Source: JAJDIA01 sp031555145
GTDB lineage: Bacteria; Bacteroidota; Bacteroidia; Bacteroidales; Tannerellaceae
Reading direction: 5' to 3'
NCBI GenBank assembly: GCA_031555145.1
Contig: JAVBUR010000049.1
Coordinates: 1-45,491 of the forward strand
Length of the DNA stretch: 45,491 nucleotides
The notes beneath the pieces are model-generated. The model saw only the letters and a program-made list of their open reading frames with translations. It was not told the DNA's origin and did not search any database. This document shows, one piece after another, positions 1 to 8,512 of this stretch (positions are counted from its first letter, which is position 1; the number at the start of each line of letters is the position of its first letter). A program made the position numbers and the translations under genes.

Positions 1-150
1 ACATTGTCATGCGCCCCGTCAGGGGTGCCGTATATGAAAGGCCGGTACCGCTACGCGGCACAAAAATTTATACTTGTCATCCTGTCCAGGGGCTTGGCTT
101 CGCCTTCACCCCTGGCTACCAACAAGATACCCCTAACGGGGCATTCGCAT
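1..150. repeat. REP-like multi-hairpin intergenic element
   Basis: Non-coding stretch made of successive hairpins. Positions 11-28 form CCCC-GTCA-GGGG with flanking pairs, 48-58 form CCGC-TAC-GCGG, 86-115 form a nested stem CCAGGGG...CCCCTGG, and 128-143 form CCCC-TAAC-GGGG. The first and last hairpins are inverted copies of the same core: GCCCCGTYAGGGGT on the plus strand at 13-26 and on the minus strand near 129-142. This resembles the palindromic repeats mobilised by REP-associated tyrosine transposases (Y1 type) in many bacteria. No transposase gene is present here, so the assignment rests on structure alone. Confidence 0.5.
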
Positions 151-246
151 GCGCCACCAAAAGATGTGTATAGAGAGTAGCTCAAGAGGGGAAACGTCGC
201 TGCGCTCCTGAGGATGAACTGGATGCCAAAACACACCAGCAAAAGA

Positions 247-294
247 TTCAAGTTTCGTTGATATTGAAAGCACCTCGCTTTCAAATCTCGTTGA
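247..294. repeat. 15-bp direct repeat flanking a hairpin
   Basis: TTCAAGTTTCGTTGA (247-261) and TTCAAATCTCGTTGA (280-294) are imperfect direct repeats 33 bp apart. The stem-loop TTGAAAGC-ACCTC-GCTTTCAA (264-284, 8-bp perfect stem) lies between them and overlaps the second copy. Nothing here looks coding. It may be a second small repeat element or a remnant. The rest of the 150-476 leader shows only the promoter-like motif listed separately. Confidence 0.4.
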
Positions 295-380
295 ATTGGA
301 TTTCGGCAAAGAGATACCGATTGGCTTTGCACTAGAAATTATTTCCGGCTGAAGTCTGGCGCTTCCTAACGATATTTCGT

Positions 381-388
381 TAAATTTG
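381..388 (+). promoter_or_regulatory. candidate -7 box for the 477-6296 gene cluster
   Basis: TAAATTTG matches the Bacteroidota -7 consensus TAnnTTTG exactly and lies 88 nt upstream of the aminopeptidase start. No clear TTG element is seen at the expected distance upstream, so the call is tentative. Confidence 0.35.
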
Positions 389-476
389 CACAACCGCCAA
401 AAAGCAACGGCGGTTTGTTTGTTATACACATAGGCAGCAGGAGGAACCAGACATAAAATAATATAAAGAAAGACAT

Positions 477-2264
477 ATGGCAACAACAATTCCCCAACGG
501 ATCGCCGCCCTGCGTGAGGCGATGAAACAACATCAGATCGATGCGTATATTATCCCCGGGTCTGACCCGCACCTGAGCGAGTACCCTGCCGAACGCTGGA
601 AAACACGCCGCTGGATATCCGGATTCACCGGATCGGCAGGTACGGTAGTGGTCTCCGCCGACAAGGCAGGGCTATGGGCCGACTCGCGTTATTTCCTGCA
701 AGCGGCCCAGCAGTTGGAGGGGACAGGCATCGAACTGTACAAACTGGCGATCCCGGGAACACCTTCGATCCCTGATTTCCTGTTGGGTGAGTTGGAAGGT
801 GGACAAGTGGTCGGTATAGACGGGCAAAGCTACAGCGCACAGGATGCCCGTACGCTCGCAGGCAAACTGCAAAAGAAAGACATCCGCCTGGAAAGCGCCT
901 TCGACCTGTTGGATGCGATCTGGAGCGACCGGCCTGCGATCCCGGCGGCCCCGTTGTTTGAGATGCCGGTCAAACTGAGCGGCAAATCGGTGGGCGAGAA
1001 GCTGAACGATATCAACAACCGCCTGCATGCCGCCGGCGCCGACTGCCTGGTGTTAGGAGCGCTCGACGAAGTGGCCTGGACATTCAATATCCGGGGCACA
1101 GACGTAGCCTACAACCCTGTTGTGGTCAGCTTCGGCTTTATCTCCGAACAGGAAAGCGTTCTCTTTATCCACCCCGACAAGATCACCCGCGAAGCCGCCG
1201 AACATTTGCAGGCGGAAGGCGTGACCCTGGCCGACTATTCGATGATATGCCCCTACCTCTCCCGCCTGGCGAAAGGGACGACGGTCTATCTCGACGCAGG
1301 GAAGACAAACGTGGCGCTATACAACGCCATCCCCACCACCTGCACCATCATGGAAGGTATCACGCCGGCCAACCACCTGAAGAGCATCAAGAACGAGACC
1401 GAGATCGAAGGTTTCCGCAACGCCCTGCTGAAAGACGGTATTGCGCTGACCAAATTCCATATCTGGCTGGAAGAGCAGATGAACGCCGGTGAGACAGTGA
1501 CCGAACTGAGCGCCGCCGCCCGCCTGTCGGCTTTCCGCGCCGAGCAGCCGCAATATGTGATGGATAGCTTTGAGACGATCTGTGGGTATGCTGCCCATGC
1601 CGCCAGCCCGCATTACTCGGCTACGCCGGAGACAGACGCCGTGCTTCGTCCCGAAGGCATGTTGCTGATGGACTCGGGGGCACAATATCTCGACGGAACG
1701 ACCGATATCACCCGTACCATCGCCCTCGGCCAACCGACGGAGCAGATGAAGAAAGACTTTACCCGCGCGCTGAAAGGGATGATCAGCATTGCCAAATGCA
1801 AGTTCCCCGAAGGAATCCGCGGCTGCCTGATCGACGTATTGGCGCGCAAAGCGTTGTGGGACGCCGGCATCCAGTACCTGCACGGCACCTGCCACGGCAT
1901 CGGGCACTGCCTCAACGTACACGAAGGCCCGCAAAGCATCCGTATGGAAGAGAACCCCGAACCGTTGCGCGTAGGCATGGTGATGAGCGACGAGCCTGCC
2001 ATGTACCGCCCCGGCGAATACGGCATCCGCACCGAAAACATGATCCTGGTGATCGAAGACAGCGAAACCGAATTCGGCAAATTCCTCACCTTCGAGACGC
2101 TCACGCTGTGCTACATCGATACCTCGCTGGTGGTCGTTTCCATGCTCTCCGCCCGCGAACGCACCTGGCTCAACAAATACCATACCCAGGTATACGAACA
2201 ACTCAGCCCGCACCTCGACGATGCAGAAGCGGCCTGGCTGAAAGAAAAGACAAAAGAAATTTAA
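477..2264 (+). CDS. Xaa-Pro aminopeptidase (M24B, aminopeptidase P type)
   Basis: A 595-residue cytosolic-type metallopeptidase that removes an N-terminal residue preceding proline. The first ~300 residues carry two creatinase-like N-terminal domains, as in the long eukaryote-like aminopeptidase P forms. The pita-bread catalytic domain follows. Its dinuclear metal ligands are visible: two Asp in MDSGAQYLDGTTDITR, a His in HGTCHGIGHCLNVHEGP, a Glu in SDEPAMYRPGEYG and a Glu in IRTENMILVIE. No signal peptide. The ATG at 477 is followed by a typical start (MATTIPQRIAALREAM). It is the first gene of a plus-strand cluster, and the next ATG lies only 8 nt past its stop. Confidence 0.93.
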   Translation: MATTIPQRIAALREAMKQHQIDAYIIPGSDPHLSEYPAERWKTRRWISGFTGSAGTVVVSADKAGLWADSRYFLQAAQQLEGTGIELYKLAIPGTPSIPDFLLGELEGGQVVGIDGQSYSAQDARTLAGKLQKKDIRLESAFDLLDAIWSDRPAIPAAPLFEMPVKLSGKSVGEKLNDINNRLHAAGADCLVLGALDEVAWTFNIRGTDVAYNPVVVSFGFISEQESVLFIHPDKITREAAEHLQAEGVTLADYSMICPYLSRLAKGTTVYLDAGKTNVALYNAIPTTCTIMEGITPANHLKSIKNETEIEGFRNALLKDGIALTKFHIWLEEQMNAGETVTELSAAARLSAFRAEQPQYVMDSFETICGYAAHAASPHYSATPETDAVLRPEGMLLMDSGAQYLDGTTDITRTIALGQPTEQMKKDFTRALKGMISIAKCKFPEGIRGCLIDVLARKALWDAGIQYLHGTCHGIGHCLNVHEGPQSIRMEENPEPLRVGMVMSDEPAMYRPGEYGIRTENMILVIEDSETEFGKFLTFETLTLCYIDTSLVVVSMLSARERTWLNKYHTQVYEQLSPHLDDAEAAWLKEKTKEI

Positions 2265-2272
2265 AACGTTTT

Positions 2273-2812
2273 ATGGCAATTATACGATCAGTACGGGGGT
2301 TTACTCCGGAAATAGGGGACGACACGTTCCTGGCCGACAATGCGGCTATTATTGGGGATGTAGTGATTGGGAAGGGGTGCAGCATCTGGTTCAGCACCGT
2401 GCTGCGCGGAGATGTGAACTCGATCCGGATTGGAAATGGCGTGAACGTACAGGACGGATCGGTACTGCATACACTGTATCAGAAATCGACGATAGAGATC
2501 GAAGATGATGTCTCGATCGGGCATAATGTGACGATTCATGGCGCCAGGATATGCAAGGGCGCACTGGTTGGCATGGGCTCGGTGGTACTGGATCAGGCCG
2601 TGATTGGCGAAGGGGCATTGATCGCTGCCGGTTCGGTAGTGCTTAGTGGCACCATCGTAGAACCGGGCTGTATCTATGCCGGTGTGCCGGCCAAGTTCGT
2701 CAAGAAGATCGATCCCGAACAGTCGAAAGAGATCAACCAGAAGATCGCACACAACTATCATATGTACGCATCCTGGTATAAGGAAGAAGAAAGCAACGAA
2801 CCCGGGATGTAA
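2273..2812 (+). CDS. gamma-carbonic anhydrase-like hexapeptide-repeat protein
   Basis: A 179-residue left-handed beta-helix protein of the gamma-class carbonic anhydrase/YrdA type, a family that binds zinc or iron at the trimer interface and hydrates CO2 in some members. The Arg/Asp pair of the family is in LRGDVNSIRIG (R45, D47). The three metal-ligand histidines appear as H66 (SVLHT), H84 (IGHN) and H89 (TIHG), so the active site looks intact. The isoleucine-rich hexapeptide rungs run from about residue 10 to 160. The ATG at 2273 is chosen because upstream in-frame sequence overlaps the preceding gene. Physiological substrate is not certain: many homologues show weak or no carbonic anhydrase activity. 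Confidence 0.9.
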   Translation: MAIIRSVRGFTPEIGDDTFLADNAAIIGDVVIGKGCSIWFSTVLRGDVNSIRIGNGVNVQDGSVLHTLYQKSTIEIEDDVSIGHNVTIHGARICKGALVGMGSVVLDQAVIGEGALIAAGSVVLSGTIVEPGCIYAGVPAKFVKKIDPEQSKEINQKIAHNYHMYASWYKEEESNEPGM

Positions 2813-2822
2813 ATCGGACGGC

Positions 2823-4013
2823 ATGGAGAATAGTTCGAAGAAACGGCTGTCCGGCAAAGCTATAGCCGGGATTACGGCAGGCATTGTAGTGCTTGGTGTG
2901 GGTATATTCCTCGCACTGCCGGGGAATGAGTACCTGCGGCAGTCGTTCATCCATCTCCATCCGAAGATCGACCAGTATCCGATCTTCGCCAACCGGACGG
3001 TGGAAGCGGGTGCGCCGGTTCCCTGGGAATTGGCGGCCAAGTACAATACACAAGCAATCCCGGAAACGTACCTGTCGCGCTTCGACGAGTGGGGGACGGT
3101 TGCCTATCTTATCATCCAAGACGGCCGGTTGCTGTTCGAACAGTATTGGGAAGACTATTCGCCTACCTCGCGCAGCAACTCATTCTCGATGGCGAAGAGT
3201 ATCGTGTCGCTGGCCGTCGGATGTGCGATCGACGATGGGGCCATCCGTAGTGTAGACCAGCCGGTCAGTGATTTCTTTCCGGCGTTTCCCGGTTACAACG
3301 GGAAGACACTGACCATCCGCCACCTGCTCACCATGAGTGCGGGGGTCGATTTCCAGGAAGCTTATACCACTCCCTTCTCCCCCACTACGCAGTTATACTA
3401 CGGGAATGACCTGCACAAGGTGGCCTTTGGCATGAAGGAAGTGGAAGAGCCGGGGGTGAACTTCCTCTACCAGAGCGGCGTCACCCAACTACTGGCGTTT
3501 GTCGTTGAAAAGGCGACGGGCGAATCCGTCAGCACATACGTCTCCCGCAAGCTATGGACACCCATGCATGCCGAAGAACATGCGTTGTGGAGCCTTGACC
3601 GGAAAGACGGTATGGAAAAAGCCTATTGTTGCTTCAACAGCAACGCCCGCGACTTTGCCCGGTTCGGGCAACTGCTGCTCAACCGTGGCAGTTGGGATGG
3701 TCGCCAACTTATTTCGGCCTCTTATCTGGAGGAAGCGATTACACCCGACACAGCACTGTTCGACGTGGCCGACGGCGAACCGAACCAAATCTACGGTTTC
3801 CAGTTCTGGCAACTGGAGTTCAAGGGGATGAAGATCCCCTATATGCGGGGCATATTGGGACAATATGTGTTTGTGCTGCCCGAACAACGCGCCGTGGTGG
3901 TACGCCTCGGACATAAACGCAGCGAACAACGGTCGCCGCAGCATTACCCCGACGATATCGATACCTGGTTGGGGGCGGCCTGGGAGATATTGCAGGCGTC
4001 CAACCCGTCGTAA
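2823..4013 (+). CDS. membrane-anchored serine hydrolase, beta-lactamase/class C family
   Basis: A 396-residue protein with a positively charged N-terminus (MENSSKKRLSGK) and one hydrophobic segment at about 13-32, probably an uncleaved anchor placing the catalytic domain in the periplasm. The beta-lactamase-related fold (PF00144) is shown by the nucleophile motif SMAK (S122, K125) in NSFSMAKSIVSLAVG. The second motif is YQSG in NFLYQSGVTQLLAF, where many relatives have YSN. A C-terminal LGHKR could supply the third, HxG-like box. Family members are esterases, D-amino peptidases or penicillin-binding-like enzymes; the substrate cannot be told from sequence. It starts 10 nt after the carbonic anhydrase-like gene, so co-transcription is likely. 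Confidence 0.85.
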   Translation: MENSSKKRLSGKAIAGITAGIVVLGVGIFLALPGNEYLRQSFIHLHPKIDQYPIFANRTVEAGAPVPWELAAKYNTQAIPETYLSRFDEWGTVAYLIIQDGRLLFEQYWEDYSPTSRSNSFSMAKSIVSLAVGCAIDDGAIRSVDQPVSDFFPAFPGYNGKTLTIRHLLTMSAGVDFQEAYTTPFSPTTQLYYGNDLHKVAFGMKEVEEPGVNFLYQSGVTQLLAFVVEKATGESVSTYVSRKLWTPMHAEEHALWSLDRKDGMEKAYCCFNSNARDFARFGQLLLNRGSWDGRQLISASYLEEAITPDTALFDVADGEPNQIYGFQFWQLEFKGMKIPYMRGILGQYVFVLPEQRAVVVRLGHKRSEQRSPQHYPDDIDTWLGAAWEILQASNPS

Positions 4014-4059
4014 CCCTTCAGCATTTCTAATCACATCTGTCAATCATACGTTACGTATC

Positions 4060-5160
4060 ATGAAAAAAACGATTCTATTCTTTGGCCTATTTCTCTTCTC
4101 CGGCTTGACGGTATCGGCACAGTCGAACGCAGCCAAAGAGATTAATTACAGTAAGCAACCGGCGTTTGCACCGCCCACCTATGTGTGCTACAAAGCGCCG
4201 GTCGCCATCACGGTAGACGGCAAGATCACGCCGGCCGAATGGGACGCCATTCCTGCGATCAGTTCGTTCAGCGACATATCCGGCGGTTCCCGGCCGAAAC
4301 CTCATCTGCAGACAAAAGTAAAGATGGCGCACGATGACAACGGCGTCTATATCGCCGCCTGGCTGGAAGAGCCCCACCTTTGGGCGACGATCACGCAGCA
4401 TGACGGCACCCTCTTCCAGGAAAACGTATTTGAATTCTTCTTCAACCCGTCTAACGATACCCATAACTACCTCGAATACGAGGTCAATGCGCTGGGAACG
4501 GTCTGGGACCTGTTCCTGAGTCGTCCGTATCGCGACAATCCGATCTCGTGCAGCAACTGGGAATTCGCCGGCATGCAATCGGTCGTATCGGTAGATGGCA
4601 CCGTGAACAATCCCGGGGATACGGACAAAAGCTGGTCGGTAGAGGTATTCATTCCCTGGCGATCGCTGCTACAGGTCGCTCCGCGTGTACGCAGGGTGAC
4701 GGAAGGCACGCAGATGCGCGTCAACTTTATGCGTGTACAGTGGCCATTGGAAGTAAAAGACGGCGCCTACGTCAAAGCGCCGAAAAAAGAAGGACAGCCC
4801 ACCCTCGAATCGCATTGGGTATGGGCGCCGATGGGCATGCCGAATATCCATATGCCCGAATACTGGGGATATGTACAATTCACGGAAACGGCTGCCGGCA
4901 AAGGCAATGTACCTTTTGTCCGGAACACGGACGAAGATATCAAATGGGTATTGCGCAACCTGTACTACCGGCAGAGCCAGTACCATAAAACAGTCGGCAG
5001 CTACGCCACCCACCTGGCCGAACTTAAGCCGGCGGAAGTATGCAAAGCCGAATGGCTCGGCCGGCTGGCGTTGTACAATACGCCTTCGTCGTACGAGATC
5101 ATCTATACCGCTGCCGACGGAAAAACCTGGCATATCCGGCAGGATGGCCTGGTGTGGTAA
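4060..5160 (+). CDS. secreted CBM9-like domain protein (paralogue A)
   Basis: A 366-residue exported protein with a standard signal peptide (MKKTILFFGLFLFSGLTVSAQ, cleavage near residue 21, no lipobox). The body is a carbohydrate-binding family 9-like domain: APVAITVDGKITPAEWDAI opens it, followed by VYIAAWLEEPHLWA, FEFFFNPSNDTHNYLEYEVNALGT and VEVFIPWRSL, all hallmarks of these beta-sandwiches. A C-terminal tail of ~80 residues (WVLRNLYYRQSQY ... WHIRQDG) is shared with the next gene. CBM9-like modules bind reducing ends of glycans in xylanases, but stand-alone family members in Bacteroidota have no assigned function. It is clearly a tandem duplicate of the following gene. Confidence 0.85.
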   Translation: MKKTILFFGLFLFSGLTVSAQSNAAKEINYSKQPAFAPPTYVCYKAPVAITVDGKITPAEWDAIPAISSFSDISGGSRPKPHLQTKVKMAHDDNGVYIAAWLEEPHLWATITQHDGTLFQENVFEFFFNPSNDTHNYLEYEVNALGTVWDLFLSRPYRDNPISCSNWEFAGMQSVVSVDGTVNNPGDTDKSWSVEVFIPWRSLLQVAPRVRRVTEGTQMRVNFMRVQWPLEVKDGAYVKAPKKEGQPTLESHWVWAPMGMPNIHMPEYWGYVQFTETAAGKGNVPFVRNTDEDIKWVLRNLYYRQSQYHKTVGSYATHLAELKPAEVCKAEWLGRLALYNTPSSYEIIYTAADGKTWHIRQDGLVW

Positions 5161-5186
5161 AATAGATTCATACATAATTGTAATAC

Positions 5187-6296
5187 ATGAAACAGATTCA
5201 CTTAAACGTCCTTTCAATGGCTGCCGGCCTATGGCTGACAGCTTGCGGGCAACCGGCTCCGGCCGGTAAGGAAGTCACATTCGCCGAACACTTCCCGCTC
5301 GCTCCACCCACGTACGTATCTTACAGGACACCGGGCACCATCGTTATCGACGGCAAACTGTCGCCTGGAGAATGGGATGCCATTCCCTGGACGTCCGAGT
5401 TTACGGACATCGAAGGCGACAAGCGGCCGGCGCCCCTTCATCCGACAAAGGCCAAAATAGCCCACGACAGCCTGGGACTGTACATTGCCGCCTGGCTGGA
5501 AGAGCCGCATGTATGGGGAAACCTGACGGAACATGATGCCGTCATCTACCACGACAACGACTTCGAGTTCTTTATCGACCCGACAGGCGATACGCATCAT
5601 TACCTGGAATATGAGATCAATGCCCTGGGCACAGACTGGGACCTGCTACTCACCAAACCGTATCGCGACGGAGGAAAAGCACTCAACAACTGGGAACTGG
5701 CCGGTATCCGGTCGGCTGTCTATGTGGACGGCACCATCAACAATCCGACAGATACGGATAAAGCCTGGACTGTAGAGTTGTTTATCCCCTGGCGTTCGAT
5801 CTACCAGGTGACCCGCCCCAAACGGATGCCGGATGAAGGCGACCAGATGCGCGTCAACTTCTCGCGCGTGGAATGGACGACAAAGGTAGAAGACGACACC
5901 TATGTCAAGACACCCATGCCGGGAGAAGAGAAGATCCGCGAATACAATTGGGTATGGGCACCTACGGGAGTGATCGACATCCATCGCCCGGAATACTGGG
6001 GATACGTGCAATTCACCCACACCATTGCCGGTACAGCCGATATTGCATTCACCCCCAACCCGGATGAAAAGATCAAATGGGTATTACGCAACCTCTACTA
6101 CCGTCAACGGGAGTATGCCGCCGCTAACGGAAGTTTTGCTGAAGATATCACCCGCCTCAAACCGGAGGAAGTATGTCCGGCAGAATACCTGGGCAGCCTG
6201 ACATTGCATACGACGCCTTCACTCTATGAGATCACGGTACAGGCCAACGGAAAGACATGGCACATCCGGGAAGACGGGCAGGTATGGGGCCGATAG
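5187..6296 (+). CDS. CBM9-like domain lipoprotein (paralogue B)
   Basis: A 369-residue paralogue of the preceding protein, sharing the CBM9-like domain nearly end to end (GTIVIDGKLSPGEWDAIPW, IAAWLEEPHVWGNL, FEFFIDPTGDTHHYLEYEINALGTDW, VELFIPWRS) and the C-terminal WVLRNLYYRQREY segment. The N-terminus differs: LWLTACGQ is a lipobox, so this copy is probably lipid-anchored while copy A is soluble. It lies 26 nt after copy A on the same strand, and 18 nt separate its stop from the convergent nnr gene. Glycan binding is inferred from the fold; no catalytic domain is attached. Confidence 0.86.
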   Translation: MKQIHLNVLSMAAGLWLTACGQPAPAGKEVTFAEHFPLAPPTYVSYRTPGTIVIDGKLSPGEWDAIPWTSEFTDIEGDKRPAPLHPTKAKIAHDSLGLYIAAWLEEPHVWGNLTEHDAVIYHDNDFEFFIDPTGDTHHYLEYEINALGTDWDLLLTKPYRDGGKALNNWELAGIRSAVYVDGTINNPTDTDKAWTVELFIPWRSIYQVTRPKRMPDEGDQMRVNFSRVEWTTKVEDDTYVKTPMPGEEKIREYNWVWAPTGVIDIHRPEYWGYVQFTHTIAGTADIAFTPNPDEKIKWVLRNLYYRQREYAAANGSFAEDITRLKPEEVCPAEYLGSLTLHTTPSLYEITVQANGKTWHIREDGQVWGR

Positions 6297-6314
6297 CCGG
6301 TGTAAGCAGAGAAC

Positions 6315-7829
6315 CTATTTCAGTTGTTTGAATGCTTTTCCCTGCATCTCGATGATATCACCGGCCACCATGCTTTCTTCCGAATGGAAAGCAGCGGCCA
6401 GATCACCGGCGGCGCCATGCAGCCAAACGCCCATAACAGCAGCATCCTTCGGCTCATATCCCTGGGCCAGCAGGCTAAGGACAATCCCAGTCAGCACATC
6501 GCCGCTACCGGCAGTTGCCATACCGGGATTTCCGCTGCAGTTAAAACAGATCACGCCGTCGGGCAGGCAAATGGCTGTATAGGCTCCTTTGAGCACCACG
6601 ATCAGCGAATACTTGGTTGCCAGGGCACGGGCCTTTTGCAGGCGGTCGTATGAAGAAGCGGCGACTTCACCTACCAGGCGGTCGAATTCCTTGGGATGCG
6701 GGGTTAAAATACTATTAGCAGGGAGAAGACGGAGAAACTCACTGTTGGCAGCAAGGATATTGAGTCCGTCGGCATCTACCACCATCGGTTTCTTTACCTG
6801 CAGCAACAAACGTTCGAATGCTTGCGAGGTTTCCAGGTGTTGGCCGATACCCGGCCCGATACCGATCGCCGAAAAAGCGGCAATCTCCGGTACGGATGAA
6901 AAATGATTATTATGGATATCCAGGCTGATCATAGCTTCGGGGAAGGTGGTCTGTAGCGGCAGTTCGCCCCGTTGGGGGATATGGACAGTCAACAACCCGA
7001 CCCCACCCCGCAGGCAGGCACGGGCCGAAAGGATCGCAGCCCCCATCTTTCCACGGCTACCGGCTATCAGCAACGCATGGCCGAATGTGCCTTTATGTGC
7101 AAATCGCTTCCGCGGACGGAAGGAAGCAGCGATATCATTTTCCGTCACCCACGTCCATTTCGCCTCCATTTGTTCGATACCATCCGGATGCAAGCCGATA
7201 TCCAATACTTTCCATTCGCCTACATATTCAGCCGTTTCAGACAGGAAGAAGGTGACTTTCGGAAAACCGAAGGAGAATGTCTTATCCGCCTTCACTACCG
7301 CATCCATATTATTCGTATGGTTGTCTTCTCCAAATAAGCCTGAGGGAATATCGATCGATACGACCTTGGCGGCCGACTGGTTGATATAGTCAATCACAGC
7401 GGCAAACCCTCCCGTCAATGGGCGCGTCAGGCCGGTACCAAAGAGGCCGTCGATCAGGACATCGCGGTTGGTCAGCGCAGGGGGATCAAAATTGTTGGTC
7501 ACCTCCACAAACAACGCTTCTTCAAGTGCCAATAGCCGCTGCTTATTTTCTTCACATTCGGGCGATAATATACCGGAAGGATTGAACAGAAAAGTTTCTA
7601 CCTGGTAAGTTTCCTCGGTCAGCAAACGGGCAATGGCCAACGCATCCGCCCCATTATTACCCCGCCCGGCAAAAACAACGACCCGGAATTGCTTGGAGAA
7701 TTGACGGGTAAATTCACGAACAAAAGCAATGGAAGCCCGTTCGACTAAATCAATCGACTGCACCGGTTCGTGCTGAATGGTGTATTGATCTAATTCTCTT
7801 ATTTGTTCAGTTGTGAATACTTTCAGCAT
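6315..7829 (-). CDS. nnr: bifunctional NAD(P)H-hydrate epimerase / ADP-dependent NAD(P)H-hydrate dehydratase
   Basis: A 504-residue metabolite-repair enzyme that restores damaged hydrated NAD(P)H. The N-terminal YjeF_N epimerase domain (about 1-210) shows GRGNNGADALAIARLL and the VLIDGLFGTGLTRP loop. The C-terminal ribokinase-like dehydratase (about 225-500) shows the glycine-rich GSRGKMGAA, the LTPHPKEF motif and the nucleotide-binding GNPGMATAGSGDVLTG. I place the start at MLKVFTTEQIRELD (ATG at 7829) because upstream in-frame sequence begins only with a TTG and lacks family similarity. It is divergent from hpt across a 123-nt intergenic region. Confidence 0.92.
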   Translation of the reverse strand: MLKVFTTEQIRELDQYTIQHEPVQSIDLVERASIAFVREFTRQFSKQFRVVVFAGRGNNGADALAIARLLTEETYQVETFLFNPSGILSPECEENKQRLLALEEALFVEVTNNFDPPALTNRDVLIDGLFGTGLTRPLTGGFAAVIDYINQSAAKVVSIDIPSGLFGEDNHTNNMDAVVKADKTFSFGFPKVTFFLSETAEYVGEWKVLDIGLHPDGIEQMEAKWTWVTENDIAASFRPRKRFAHKGTFGHALLIAGSRGKMGAAILSARACLRGGVGLLTVHIPQRGELPLQTTFPEAMISLDIHNNHFSSVPEIAAFSAIGIGPGIGQHLETSQAFERLLLQVKKPMVVDADGLNILAANSEFLRLLPANSILTPHPKEFDRLVGEVAASSYDRLQKARALATKYSLIVVLKGAYTAICLPDGVICFNCSGNPGMATAGSGDVLTGIVLSLLAQGYEPKDAAVMGVWLHGAAGDLAAAFHSEESMVAGDIIEMQGKAFKQLK

Positions 7830-7861
7830 ATGACTACATCTTTGGAGGTTTTCAACGAAGA

Positions 7862-7869
7862 CAAAAGTA
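7862..7869 (-). promoter_or_regulatory. candidate -7 box for nnr
   Basis: On the minus strand this reads TACTTTTG, matching TAnnTTTG, 33 nt before the nnr ATG. The upstream -33 element is not obvious. Confidence 0.35.
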
Positions 7870-7900
7870 CAAGATTCTTTGCTATGTTGGTAACATTTTG

Positions 7901-7931
7901 TTGTGATAGATTGAAATAAATCGTACATTTG
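7901..7931 (+). promoter_or_regulatory. Bacteroidota-type promoter of the hpt-adk-obg-pgeF genes
   Basis: TTG at 7901-7903, a 20-nt spacer and TACATTTG at 7924-7931 match the phylum's -33/-7 arrangement. The predicted transcript start falls a few bases after 7931, giving a very short leader before the hpt ATG at 7953. Confidence 0.6.
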
Positions 7932-7952
7932 CTACCCTTAAAACAAAAGGCA

Positions 7953-8498
7953 ATGCGCAGGATTCGCTTAAAAGACAAAGAGTTCGACCTATTTATCACC
8001 GAACAAGAGATTTTAGATGCCATCGCAAAAATGGCCGAGAAAATAAAAACGGACATCGCCGGCACCGATCCGTTGTTCGTCTGCATCCTGAATGGGTCCT
8101 TTATGTTTACGGCAGAATTGATGCGTTATCTTGACGGCCCTTACGAAGTGACGTTCGCCCGTTACTCATCATACATGGGAACATCCACTACGGGACGCGT
8201 CAAGGAAATAACACCTGTCCGCGCCAATTTCCAGGGAAGGACGGTCATCCTGCTGGAAGATATTATCGACACGGGGCTTACCATGCAATATGTAGTCGAT
8301 AAACTCAGACAGGAAGGCGCCGCTGATGTGAAATTAGCCACCCTATTGTTTAAACCGGAATCCTTACAATGCGCGTTGCAGCCGGATTATACCGGACTCA
8401 TCATCCCTCCCGATTTCATCGTGGGACATGGATTGGATTATGACGAGATGGGACGTTGCTACAAGGATATCTATAAGTTGGCAGAAACGGCTGAGTGA
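7953..8498 (+). CDS. hpt: hypoxanthine phosphoribosyltransferase
   Basis: A 181-residue purine salvage enzyme that converts hypoxanthine (and usually guanine) with PRPP to IMP or GMP. The PRPP-binding signature VILLEDIIDTGLTM is clear at about residues 95-110. The substrate-facing loop CILNGSFMFTAEL and the C-terminal FIVGHGLDYDEMGR segment, typical of HPRT, are also present. I use the ATG at 7953 (MRRIRLKDKEFDLF); an in-frame TTG 24 nt upstream overlaps the -7 box and is unlikely. It heads a plus-strand nucleotide/GTPase gene group, with adk 64 nt downstream. Confidence 0.93.
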   Translation: MRRIRLKDKEFDLFITEQEILDAIAKMAEKIKTDIAGTDPLFVCILNGSFMFTAELMRYLDGPYEVTFARYSSYMGTSTTGRVKEITPVRANFQGRTVILLEDIIDTGLTMQYVVDKLRQEGAADVKLATLLFKPESLQCALQPDYTGLIIPPDFIVGHGLDYDEMGRCYKDIYKLAETAE

Positions 8499-8512
8499 GT
8501 CAGTCACCAAAT

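Noticed and set aside
51..489. Open frames on the minus strand across the first hairpin element
   Set aside because: They run through repeated hairpins and the aminopeptidase start. The translations show no domain, so the region is best read as non-coding repeat.
7929..7952. Upstream TTG start for hpt
   Set aside because: It lies inside the predicted -7 box, and the ATG at 7953 matches the family N-terminus.
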